Assembly: GCA_017399165.1 (NCBI GenBank)
Contig: JAFQEF010000002.1
Location: 1-55,971, forward strand
DNA: 55,971 nucleotides
Reading direction: 5' to 3'
Source of the DNA: Akkermansia sp.
GTDB lineage: Bacteria > Verrucomicrobiota > Verrucomicrobiia > Verrucomicrobiales > Akkermansiaceae
Positions 41,364 through 48,446 of this stretch are shown in pieces; position 1 is the first letter of the stretch; each line of letters starts with the position of its first letter. The notes beneath the pieces are model-generated. The model searched no databases. It worked only from the letters and a program-made list of their open reading frames with translations, and was not told the DNA's origin. The translations under genes were made by a program, and so were the position numbers.

Positions 41364-41389
41364 AAAAAAAGCCCCGGGGATGCCGGGGC
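41364..41389 (-). terminator. Rho-independent terminator of immunity operon
   Basis: On the minus strand GCCCCGG pairs with CCGGGGC (41389-41371) and is followed by seven T (41370-41364). It ends the leftward immunity transcript just after the gene at 41416. Confidence 0.85.
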
Positions 41390-41415
41390 GGGGGAAATTA
41401 ATACTTTCTGGTCGT

Positions 41416-42441
41416 TTAATCCTCGACTACTCTGTCTAATATGTAACGCAAGTATTGAGGGTTGCCTTTTGAATCTCGTTTAAAGACTGCCCAAAGATTA
41501 ACCTTGATGGCTTCCTTGCTCATCTGTCGTTTAATAGCCGCTGCTTTTTCTACGCTATCAACTATCAGCATAAGCGATTTGTTCGGCAAAAAGGTTTCTA
41601 TATCCTCCACCATGGCATACCATACGCCCTCCGGGCAAGAGTCCACATTCATGCGCCGAATCTGTATGTGTATATCTTTCAGATGCACCCGCTCCTCCTT
41701 GGGCTCTTCCTTGATGTACTCCTTAGGCACCTGTTTTGTCAACTCTGAGTCGATAATAGCTTTCACCGCAACTTCTTCGCTGCCTTCCATTGGTCGATTG
41801 GCCAGCTCAATACTGCTCACACTTTGATCGCCGGGGTGGCTCAGGTAAACTGATGCTTTTTTCAAATCTTCGCATGCTCCTGATTGTTGTTGCTTTTTTA
41901 TGACAGCTTCAGCCACCTTATCACACAGCTCCTCCATATCCGGGAATTGCTCCTTTAGGGCTGCTGCCAGTTCTGCACTTGTCGGACCTTGCACTACATT
42001 GTGAGTGATGGTATTTCCTTGGTTATTGTCGCCAACTATACCGGCATTATTATCTCCCACCGTGGTGCCGCCATCCTGCATATTCAACACGGTATAGCTC
42101 GCTATACCGCCAAGCAGCAGAGCAGTTGCGCATACTGTGATGAGTTTACCCATGGAAATACCCTTTGCCTTTTCCATCAGTTTACCACAGCTGTCAAGCG
42201 CGGCAGTTAAATCGCCCATGAAGCTGCCTGCCTCTATTTTTCGCACCTGAACTTTACTCAGGGTTACCTTTGTGTTCAATACAGTGCGTAATACTCCTTC
42301 TGTATGGTTTACCAATAATTGGGTGCCTCGTAAGGCATCCTGAATAATCTCCAGGGTCAGAGCTCCGTCAAAGTTCAACTTTAACGAAAAATCTCCCAAA
42401 ATAGGTGCTTGTTTCTCATCTATCGTCATTGTATCTTCCAT
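41416..42441 (-). CDS. single-TM protein of the immunity block
   Basis: A 341-aa protein. The N-terminal 95 residues (LGDFSLKLNFDGALTLEIIQ; VRKIEAGSFMGDLTAALD) form a cytosolic domain, a TM helix lies at about 104-121 (ITVCATALLLGGIASYTV), a Gly/Asn-rich segment (VGDNNAGIVGDNNQGN) follows, and the C-terminal half (about 180-341) is mixed alpha/beta. I do not recognise a named family. It is the last gene of the repressor operon, a common place for superinfection exclusion or lysogenic conversion genes. Confidence 0.7.
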   Translation of the reverse strand: MEDTMTIDEKQAPILGDFSLKLNFDGALTLEIIQDALRGTQLLVNHTEGVLRTVLNTKVTLSKVQVRKIEAGSFMGDLTAALDSCGKLMEKAKGISMGKLITVCATALLLGGIASYTVLNMQDGGTTVGDNNAGIVGDNNQGNTITHNVVQGPTSAELAAALKEQFPDMEELCDKVAEAVIKKQQQSGACEDLKKASVYLSHPGDQSVSSIELANRPMEGSEEVAVKAIIDSELTKQVPKEYIKEEPKEERVHLKDIHIQIRRMNVDSCPEGVWYAMVEDIETFLPNKSLMLIVDSVEKAAAIKRQMSKEAIKVNLWAVFKRDSKGNPQYLRYILDRVVED

Positions 42442-42465
42442 TTTTATTATATGTTTTTGAAATGT

Positions 42466-43086
42466 TTATTGCTCCTTTTCTATAGCCTTCTCCCTGACCA
42501 ACTTCATCTTGGCCTCCAGTACACGTTCTGCCACATGCTCTGTCACCCATGGAGTCAGAGTGTAGTTGCATCTGTGGACGTTTGAATAAGTCAGGTATCC
42601 TTCATCTATAGCCACAATTATATTCTTCTTAATCAGAGCAACTACTTCCGGCTGCATTGCATCCAGCTCCACCACACGCTGACCCTGCAAAAACAAAAGC
42701 AGGGTGTCACGCAGCACATGGTCTGAATCCTTTATTATCTCCCCTAATTCCCGATTCGCAAGCTCCTGCATTTCCCTCTCTTCCTGAGCCGCCGCTTCCT
42801 GCTCTCGTTCCTCTCTCCATTCTTTCAGCCTCATGCATATTTTCCCTTTCCAATCTGCCAATAACTCCACAATCACCCATGATATCCCAATGATACCAAC
42901 GAGATTTATCCACGGTATTGCCTCCTGCGGTATTGCCAAATATTGACTCCACCCTTCCGGCAGCAGATTATTTGCATGCGCTATCACGTACACCAGTATA
43001 CAGCACATTGCAAGCCGTGACAAGCTCTTCACCCTCTCGAATAACTTGTCTATGAAACCTTTTATGACTCCTTCTCCGTCTGGCAT
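42466..43086 (-). CDS. SieB-like two-TM superinfection exclusion candidate
   Basis: A 206-aa protein with two N-terminal TM helices (residues about 22-40 and 60-76), a charged coiled coil (EWREEREQEAAAQEEREMQE) and a C-terminal domain LRDTLLLFLQGQRVVELDAM followed by QPEVVALIKKNII. This arrangement resembles SieB-type exclusion proteins (two TMs plus a small cytosolic domain). The resemblance is by pattern only. It is between the transposase-NTD-like gene and another membrane gene in the lysogeny operon. Confidence 0.6.
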   Translation of the reverse strand: MPDGEGVIKGFIDKLFERVKSLSRLAMCCILVYVIAHANNLLPEGWSQYLAIPQEAIPWINLVGIIGISWVIVELLADWKGKICMRLKEWREEREQEAAAQEEREMQELANRELGEIIKDSDHVLRDTLLLFLQGQRVVELDAMQPEVVALIKKNIIVAIDEGYLTYSNVHRCNYTLTPWVTEHVAERVLEAKMKLVREKAIEKEQ

Positions 43087-43108
43087 GACCTCTCCTTTTT
43101 TGAAATGT

Positions 43109-43771
43109 TTATTGCTCGCTCTCGCTTTTGGTGCCGGCAGTCTTACTAGCTATGCGTTCTTCTACAAGTTCATAGATTATGTTTAACACCTCATTTAATG
43201 CAGTTCTTCTCTCCTCAAGCGTAGGTATATTCTCTTGTTTTGCGAAGGCTCGTGCTGTAAGGCGTTTCGGCGGCATAATTTTCATGAGGTTGTCAAAGCT
43301 CCAACCTTTTGGGTACGGCAGATTCTTGCCATTGTTTTGCCCCTCATAACCAGGTACACTTTCCCCGTCTCTCCATTGTCTCAGCAATTCCTCTACAGCT
43401 TGCTTTTTTGTTGTATAAGCATCGCAAAGTTTGGAAATATGCAATAGAAAATCGCGCTGCGTTGTAGGTAAATCCTTGTTATGCAAGCCCCATACTCGCT
43501 GATCTACCAAATCTTCCCATCGTTTGCGCACCCTCCACTTGTACCACACTCTTTCCATCGTTTTTTTGGATACCGGGCGACCGGGTGTCCCCGGTATTTC
43601 TGCCAGCATTCTACTTGCCTCCTGCGCTTTTTCGTGAAAATGGGTCGTAGGTATTCTCGCCTTATCCAAATCACTGCACATCATCGCCAAAATCTCAGCA
43701 CGCTTTATCTCTTCACTCGCTATAGCTGCAACAATTACTTTACCCGCGCATATATCCCACCTACTGCTCAT
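43109..43771 (-). CDS. transposase N-terminal-domain-only protein
   Basis: A 220-aa protein without any DDE core, clearly homologous to residues about 20-185 of the MuA-like transposase of the same prophage: GRPVSKKTMERVWYKW against ARPVAAKSMERLYYYW, VPGYEGQNNG against IPGYEGMNPT, GWSFDNLMKIMP against GWSMDNLYRLMP. The catalytic part is replaced by a short helical tail (LNEVLNIIYELVEERI). In MuA this region binds DNA and the internal activating sequence, and Mu repressor shares it. A competitor of transposase at ends or operators is likely. It is co-oriented with the XRE repressor gene. Confidence 0.85.
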   Translation of the reverse strand: MSSRWDICAGKVIVAAIASEEIKRAEILAMMCSDLDKARIPTTHFHEKAQEASRMLAEIPGTPGRPVSKKTMERVWYKWRVRKRWEDLVDQRVWGLHNKDLPTTQRDFLLHISKLCDAYTTKKQAVEELLRQWRDGESVPGYEGQNNGKNLPYPKGWSFDNLMKIMPPKRLTARAFAKQENIPTLEERRTALNEVLNIIYELVEERIASKTAGTKSESEQ

Positions 43772-43867
43772 GGCTCTAGTGTATTCTATTTTTGAGCTGT
43801 TAAAATTCTTTCGTTTTCTTTACGCGTACAGAAGTTAAAAGCGCTTTTAGTTTCTTTACCTGTAATT

Positions 43868-44272
43868 TTATTCTGAAATAATATCAGAAAAATTTTTCAC
43901 TGTAAGCCCCAAAGCAGAAACGTGTTGACCTAAAGCCGCGCAGGCACTTTGTAAATGAGCAAGCTTTGCCTCAGCCACAAGCGCACGCTCTCGCCACTCG
44001 AAAAGCTCCACCTCAAGCTCGCGCTTATCTTTTGGTATCTCTCGCGTCTCGGTAATTCCTTCGGTTATATCGGTAATTATTACCCCTAAAATTTCCGCCA
44101 TTTTTTGTAAATTTTCGTCCGATGGCATTCGCTGTCCTTTAATCCATCGATTGACATAAACCGGGTTTATCCCCGCAGCCTCAGCTATTTGTCGCTGAGT
44201 TCTTCCATCGCGACGCACTAAATGGCGCAAATTGGAAGAAATTTTTGCTAATTGGTAATTTTGTGCTTGCAT
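43868..44272 (-). CDS. XRE-family phage repressor
   Basis: A 134-aa protein. Residues about 10-68 are an XRE helix-turn-helix (RTQRQIAEAAGINPVYVNRWIKGQRMPSDENLQKMAEIL), followed by a coiled coil (ELEVELFEWRERALVAEAKLAHLQ) for oligomerisation. It lies divergent from the early operon and next to GGTAAT operator repeats, so it is the probable lysogeny repressor. It lacks the S24 autoprotease domain of LexA-like CI proteins, so induction would not be through direct RecA cleavage. Confidence 0.85.
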   Translation of the reverse strand: MQAQNYQLAKISSNLRHLVRRDGRTQRQIAEAAGINPVYVNRWIKGQRMPSDENLQKMAEILGVIITDITEGITETREIPKDKRELEVELFEWRERALVAEAKLAHLQSACAALGQHVSALGLTVKNFSDIISE

Positions 44273-44325
44273 TACTGGTAATACTATGGTAATTCTTTTC
44301 TTGTTCGCTGGTAATTGTTACCAGT
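44255..44325. promoter_or_regulatory. repressor/Ner operator array
   Basis: The palindrome CTGGTAA-TTG-TTACCAG (44309-44325) and further GGTAAT half sites at 44255, 44278 and 44289 lie between the divergent repressor and Ner-like genes. GGTAATTATTACC also occurs inside the repressor gene at about 44071-44083. The early promoter should overlap this region. Confidence 0.75.
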
Positions 44326-44348
44326 AACGAAAACAGAATACCAAAAAT

Positions 44349-44555
44349 ATGGACACAAATCAAGAGCAAATCCTTTCCGTGCAATGGCTGAAAGATAAAG
44401 GCTGGACGTGCGCTGCCGCAGCCCGTCGCTGTGGTGTTTCCACTGTGCATGTATTCCTCGTGCTGAGTGGTAAGCGAGAAAGTCGAAAACTGGTAAGCAA
44501 ATTGCAAGCCTTGCCGTTGCGTGTATGGACACCCCGCGAGAAATTAACCCGCTAA
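44349..44555 (+). CDS. Ner/Cro-like small HTH regulator
   Basis: A 68-aa protein with an HTH in WTCAAAARRCGVSTVHVFLV, the first gene of the rightward early operon and divergent from the repressor. Position and size match Ner of Mu, which shuts down repressor and early transcription. The -10 region (TACCAA) is only 6 nt or so from the ATG. Confidence 0.7.
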   Translation: MDTNQEQILSVQWLKDKGWTCAAAARRCGVSTVHVFLVLSGKRESRKLVSKLQALPLRVWTPREKLTR

Positions 44556-44578
44556 CCCCTTACCCCATTAGGCAAACA

Positions 44579-44788
44579 ATGAAAAAGCAAAAATCCCCAA
44601 GACAGGCAGCGCAGCTGCAAGTAGACCAATGTCACCAGCTGGCCCTCACCGCACATGCTGCGGCAGAGCACGCCCACCGTGCAGAGCACCAAGCCAAGCA
44701 AGCAGAGGCGCGCGCGCGCCGATGGCTCTACCTGTGCTGCACAGTTGCCGCCGCTCACGCCCTCACCGCCATTCTCTGCTCATGCTGA
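44579..44788 (+). CDS. small early membrane protein
   Basis: A 69-aa protein with a basic/His-Ala-rich amphipathic helix (residues about 15-45) and one C-terminal TM segment (RRWLYLCCTVAAAHALTAIL). Start ATG 44579. The function is unknown; early position suggests host takeover or regulation. Confidence 0.5.
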   Translation: MKKQKSPRQAAQLQVDQCHQLALTAHAAAEHAHRAEHQAKQAEARARRWLYLCCTVAAAHALTAILCSC

Positions 44789-44796
44789 GCAGAGGG

Positions 44797-44861
44797 AAGT
44801 ACAAAGGACAAAGTAAAGACAGGCAGCCAAAGGCTGCGGAAACTTCAAATCGTCAATCCCA
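44797..44861. repeat. intergenic linker repeat with hairpin
   Basis: GTACAAAGGACAAAGTAAAG, then a GCAGCC-AAA-GGCTGC hairpin (44823-44837), then CAAATCGTCAATCCCA directly before the ATG at 44862. Confidence 0.65.
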
Positions 44862-45086
44862 ATGAACACGCCTACAATCATACCGCTGGCCGATGGCGGA
44901 CGCGCCGAACTGGCAGAAAGCAAAGATGCCCGCTGGTGGAGCCTGCGCCACATTGCCCCCGGCAACAGCTTCCGCCACCTGCGCTTTTACCACAGCCGGC
45001 AAGAGGCAGAGGCCGCACTCGCCTACCTGCAAACAAACCTCACCCTGCCGCCTTACCCGGAAGAAGATGATGATATACCCTACTGA
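44862..45086 (+). CDS. small early protein
   Basis: A 74-aa soluble protein (MNTPTIIPLADGGRAELAES...) with WWSLRHIAPGNSFRHLRFYH, an HSRQEAEAALAYLQ helix and an acidic end EEDDDIPY. The acidic tip resembles the C-terminal tip of SSB (DDDIPF), but no OB-fold is present. Function unknown. Confidence 0.55.
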   Translation: MNTPTIIPLADGGRAELAESKDARWWSLRHIAPGNSFRHLRFYHSRQEAEAALAYLQTNLTLPPYPEEDDDIPY

Positions 45087-45123
45087 AAAGTACGAAATGC
45101 GAATTCCGACATACGAAGTAAAA

Positions 45124-45216
45124 ATGGAAAGCGCAAAAGCTAAAGCGAATGCCGGCATGCAATGGCTGCAAGAGCTGTTGGAAAGATTCGGCGTATTCGC
45201 TGCCCTCAAAAAATAA
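45124..45216 (+). CDS. 30-aa early ORF
   Basis: A very short ORF (MESAKAKANAGMQWLQELLE... to FAALKK) that would form an amphipathic helix. Its ATG follows a linker repeat. It may be a real small protein of the early operon or chance; no other gene uses this stretch. Confidence 0.35.
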   Translation: MESAKAKANAGMQWLQELLERFGVFAALKK

Positions 45217-45228
45217 CCTTTTTCGCCT

Positions 45229-45426
45229 ATGTTCCTCGATTTTCTCTCAGACCTGTTCAAAGTTCTTTTCTACACTGCTGCGGTGCTTTTCTTCCTGCTC
45301 TGCCTGCCCTTTGTGGTGGCGCACGTGGCAGAGCATTGGGATGCGCCGGAGTACCCGCACAGCGGCTTCTCCCCGGAATGCCCCACGTGGGAAAGTACGA
45401 AGGACGAATTCCGAAGGACAAAGTAA
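45229..45426 (+). CDS. small early membrane protein with linker-derived tail
   Basis: A 65-aa protein with one strong TM (residues about 9-31, LFKVLFYTAAVLFFLLCLPF). The last residues (ESTKDEFRRTK) are encoded by the linker repeat itself. Function unknown. Confidence 0.5.
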   Translation: MFLDFLSDLFKVLFYTAAVLFFLLCLPFVVAHVAEHWDAPEYPHSGFSPECPTWESTKDEFRRTK

Positions 45427-45452
45427 AAATCGTACATCGTAAATCCAAAAAT
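45396..45452. repeat. intergenic linker repeat
   Basis: ACGAAGGACGAATTCCGAAG followed by AAAATCGTACATCGTAAATC. It ends five bases before the ATG at 45457. A similar run lies at 45084-45126. Confidence 0.65.
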
Positions 45453-45456
45453 CGCC

Positions 45457-46317
45457 ATGACTACACAAGAAAATACCCATCAAGATAGTACCGGGCTGCC
45501 GGTGCAATACGACACGGAAGCCACGTTTCTGCCCGCAACGGCGGGCAAGGCAGAGCTGACCGACCACACGCTGCGCGAAAGTGTGCTGCTGGCCGGCACC
45601 CTGAAAGGGGTGATGGATGATGCCGTGACCACCGCCCGCAATGCCGCCCGCACCCACCTGCTGGCTACGCTGAACCTGGCCTGCATATTGCGCACCATGC
45701 ACCAAAAGGCAGCGGGCAAGTTTGCCGTGCTGGCCCTCTACAAAAACTACCGCGGCGCTGCCCAAGCGCAGCAATATGCCATGCAGCTCACCGGCGGGGC
45801 AAGCCTGCCCTTTACCTACCAAACTGCGCGCAATTACATAAAGCTGTTGGAGGCGGTGGAAACCCGCATGCAGATAGAGGGCGGGCTTACCCCCGCGCAG
45901 GTGGTGCAAGCCCTCACCGAGCACACCGCCGCCATGGTGGCCGGTGCCTATGATGACCCGCTGGAAGCCACGGAGCAGATGTGGACCCCGTGGGTGACAG
46001 AGGGCTCCCTGCGCGAGATGTACCTGGCCCTGGCCCCCGCCGCCCCGCGTGTGAAAAAGGGGGCAGAGCTGGACAAGGCGGCGGAGGAAAACGCCGCTGC
46101 TGCCGCCGTGGATCTGGAATCCCTGCGCGCCAGTTTCCTGACCAAAAGCGGCGGGTTTATCGATTCTTTTACCGGCTATGTGGACGATATGGCCTCCCGC
46201 GTGACCGCGCAGGAGCGCGAGACCGTGGCCACCCGCCTGGAGGAACTGGCCGCCCGCCTGCGTGCTACCAAAACCCGCCCCATGCTGCCTGCCACCACGG
46301 CTTCGCTCAAATCGTAA
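45457..46317 (+). CDS. early operon protein, unknown function
   Basis: A 286-aa mainly helical protein (LRESVLLAGTLKGVMDDAVT; LTPAQVVQALTEHTAAMVAG) with a C-terminal coiled coil. I do not recognise its family. It lies just upstream of the transposase gene; in Mu-like phages such genes are often accessory to replication or regulation. Confidence 0.65.
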   Translation: MTTQENTHQDSTGLPVQYDTEATFLPATAGKAELTDHTLRESVLLAGTLKGVMDDAVTTARNAARTHLLATLNLACILRTMHQKAAGKFAVLALYKNYRGAAQAQQYAMQLTGGASLPFTYQTARNYIKLLEAVETRMQIEGGLTPAQVVQALTEHTAAMVAGAYDDPLEATEQMWTPWVTEGSLREMYLALAPAAPRVKKGAELDKAAEENAAAAAVDLESLRASFLTKSGGFIDSFTGYVDDMASRVTAQERETVATRLEELAARLRATKTRPMLPATTASLKS

Positions 46318-46331
46318 ATCGTCAATCGAAA
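46310..46331. repeat. intergenic linker repeat before transposase
   Basis: AAATCGTAAATCGTCAATCG is followed by AAA and the transposase ATG. This is the cleanest copy of the motif in the mRNA direction. Confidence 0.7.
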
Positions 46332-48425
46332 ATGTACGAAGACCTGCGCCTAGAAGATTTGCCGCTGGATGACGCTGCGCGCGTGCGCTACATTGTAGCC
46401 GCCTGCAAAGAGCTGGAGCGGGAGATGTACCCCACCAAGCACTTTGCTGAAATGGCTGCCGAGCTCACCCGCCGCCTGGCAGGGTTGAGCGGCCCCGCCG
46501 CCCGCCCGGTGGCCGCCAAAAGCATGGAGCGGCTCTACTACTACTGGCAGCAGGGCAAAAAGAACAAGCGCGGGCAGCGCGTGACCGCCCCGCGCTGTTG
46601 GCAAGCGGTGTTCGATGGCCGCACGGTGGCCGCTAACCGCCAACAGGTGCGCACGGCGCAACCCTGCTTCCGTGCACACCTTGCCCTACTGGCCAGCCGT
46701 CATCCTCGCTCGCTGACTACCGCCATTCATGAACTGTTTGCCGAGTGGGACAACGCGCTGCCCATACCCGGTTACGAGGGGATGAACCCCACCGGGCGCG
46801 AGCCCCGCCCCGCCGGCTGGAGCATGGATAACCTGTACCGACTCATGCCTGACCGCGCCGCCCTCACCATCTTGCACCAAGGCACACGCGCAGGCTACAA
46901 CTACCTGGCACAGGCGCACAGCACCCGCGTGGGGCTGTGGCCGGGGGCGGTCTACTCCTTCGATGACGTGTGGCTGGACTGCAAGGTGCGCGGCTATGAC
47001 GGCAATGGTAAAATGCACATTGACCGCCCGCTCCAACTCGGCTGCCTGGACCGCTACACCGGCAAGCGCATCAGCTGGTTTACCAAGCTGCGCACCAAAG
47101 GAGAAGATGGCCACCGCCTGCAACTGACGGAGGATGAGATGCTCTACCTCATTTGCGACCTCTTGCTCAATGTGGGCTACAGTGTGCGCGGCACGGTGTT
47201 TGTGTGCGAGCACGGCACGGCCAACATATCCCAACCGGTGGCGGATGCGCTCGCCATGCTCTCCGATGGCAAGATTACCGTGGAAAAAAGCGGCATGACC
47301 GGCACCCGCCAAGTGGGCGCTTTTGAGGGGCGCGCTGTGGGTAATCCCCGCTTCAAAGCCGAACTGGAGAGCTGGCACAACCTGCTGCACAACCGCATGG
47401 ACGGTGTACTCACCCAGACCGGCAAAAATCGCACAGAGCCGGAGCGCCTCTATGGCATTACTGAAAAGCATGATGCCACTATCGTGAAAGCGGTCAACAC
47501 CGGTAAGGGCCTGCACAATAAACAGCTGAGCCCCGCACAGCTGGCCGGGCTGGCTACCTTCTCCATGACGCTGGGTGAGCTGGCCGATTTTCTGGTGCAG
47601 GTAGTGGGCGGTATCAACAAACGTACAGACCACGATTTGCAGGGCTGGCAGGAATGCGGCTTCACCCAGCCGGAGTTCTCCTTTACCGGGCAGGATTGGA
47701 CTCTGCTCTCCCTCATGAAGCCGGAGGAGGCAGAGGAGGCCCTGATGCTGGCGCGGCGTGTGCCTGCCCGCCTGCGGGAGCGCAAGCTCTCCCCGGATGA
47801 GGCGTGGCTGTATGCGCTCTCCCAACCCGGTAATGAGATGGTACGCTTTACCCCCGCGCAGTGTGTGCAGTTGCTGGGAGCGCACCGCAAGTTCAAACTC
47901 AAACACAAGGGCGGCACGCTCTTTGTGGACGGTAAAAGCCGCCACCACCGCGAGCTGCTCTTTACCGATGAGGTGATTACCGCAGACGGCAGCAAGCGGC
48001 TCCTGGACTACGAGCAACAGTGGTATGGCGTGCTCAACCCGCTATCCGAAGCGCTCTTTGTGTTGGATGAACGTAATGTGGTGCGCGGCGTTGCCCAACG
48101 CCAACACCGCGTGCAGCAACAAGATGAAGCGGCACGCCTGCGCATGTTTGGCAGTATGGTGCAACGCCGAGCCGAGGAGCTGGCCCGCATTGAAAATATG
48201 GTGGCTCCCGATACCGCCGAGCACCGCATCCAAATGGATTACAACCACCGCATCCTTGCCGGTGAACAGGTGGACCCCCTCGCCGTGGCGGATGCCGCTC
48301 AGCTGCGGCGCATCGGCAGCCGCAAGGCGGCACCCCCTGCGCCTGCGCTGGTGGATTCTCTGCCCGCCGAAGAATTTGCAGGCTTCGGCTTGCCTGATGG
48401 CTATGACGAGCCGACCTTCCTTTAA
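46332..48425 (+). CDS. MuA-like DDE transposase
   Basis: A 697-aa transposase for integration and replicative transposition. Residues about 1-185 are the DNA-binding region (with PVAAKSMERLYYYW and GWSMDNLYRLMP). The rve core starts near 205: YSFDDVWLDCKV (Asp211/212/216), FVCEHGTANISQPVADAL at the second acidic position, where Glu293 replaces the usual Asp, and NPRFKAELESWHNLLHNRM (Glu344 or Glu346). A C-terminal domain (LDYEQQWYGVLNPLSEALFV) resembles Mu_transpos_C. Start ATG 46332 follows a linker; the upstream frame is out of context. It is followed by the MuB-like gene. Confidence 0.92.
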   Translation: MYEDLRLEDLPLDDAARVRYIVAACKELEREMYPTKHFAEMAAELTRRLAGLSGPAARPVAAKSMERLYYYWQQGKKNKRGQRVTAPRCWQAVFDGRTVAANRQQVRTAQPCFRAHLALLASRHPRSLTTAIHELFAEWDNALPIPGYEGMNPTGREPRPAGWSMDNLYRLMPDRAALTILHQGTRAGYNYLAQAHSTRVGLWPGAVYSFDDVWLDCKVRGYDGNGKMHIDRPLQLGCLDRYTGKRISWFTKLRTKGEDGHRLQLTEDEMLYLICDLLLNVGYSVRGTVFVCEHGTANISQPVADALAMLSDGKITVEKSGMTGTRQVGAFEGRAVGNPRFKAELESWHNLLHNRMDGVLTQTGKNRTEPERLYGITEKHDATIVKAVNTGKGLHNKQLSPAQLAGLATFSMTLGELADFLVQVVGGINKRTDHDLQGWQECGFTQPEFSFTGQDWTLLSLMKPEEAEEALMLARRVPARLRERKLSPDEAWLYALSQPGNEMVRFTPAQCVQLLGAHRKFKLKHKGGTLFVDGKSRHHRELLFTDEVITADGSKRLLDYEQQWYGVLNPLSEALFVLDERNVVRGVAQRQHRVQQQDEAARLRMFGSMVQRRAEELARIENMVAPDTAEHRIQMDYNHRILAGEQVDPLAVADAAQLRRIGSRKAAPPAPALVDSLPAEEFAGFGLPDGYDEPTFL

Positions 48426-48446
48426 CCTTTATCCCATACCTAAACC

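Noticed and set aside
41416..42441. Tail or lysis protein
   Set aside because: It lies beyond the late operon start, between the immunity genes and a terminator, and has no lysis enzyme motif.
44862..45086. Phage SSB, from the DDDIPY-like acidic C-terminus
   Set aside because: The 74 residues are too short for an OB-fold and none of the SSB motifs is present.
45981..46331. N-terminal extension of the transposase
   Set aside because: The extra 117 codons overlap the preceding gene in another frame and cross a linker repeat that normally precedes start codons; the ATG at 46332 matches the start of the homologous 220-aa protein region better.
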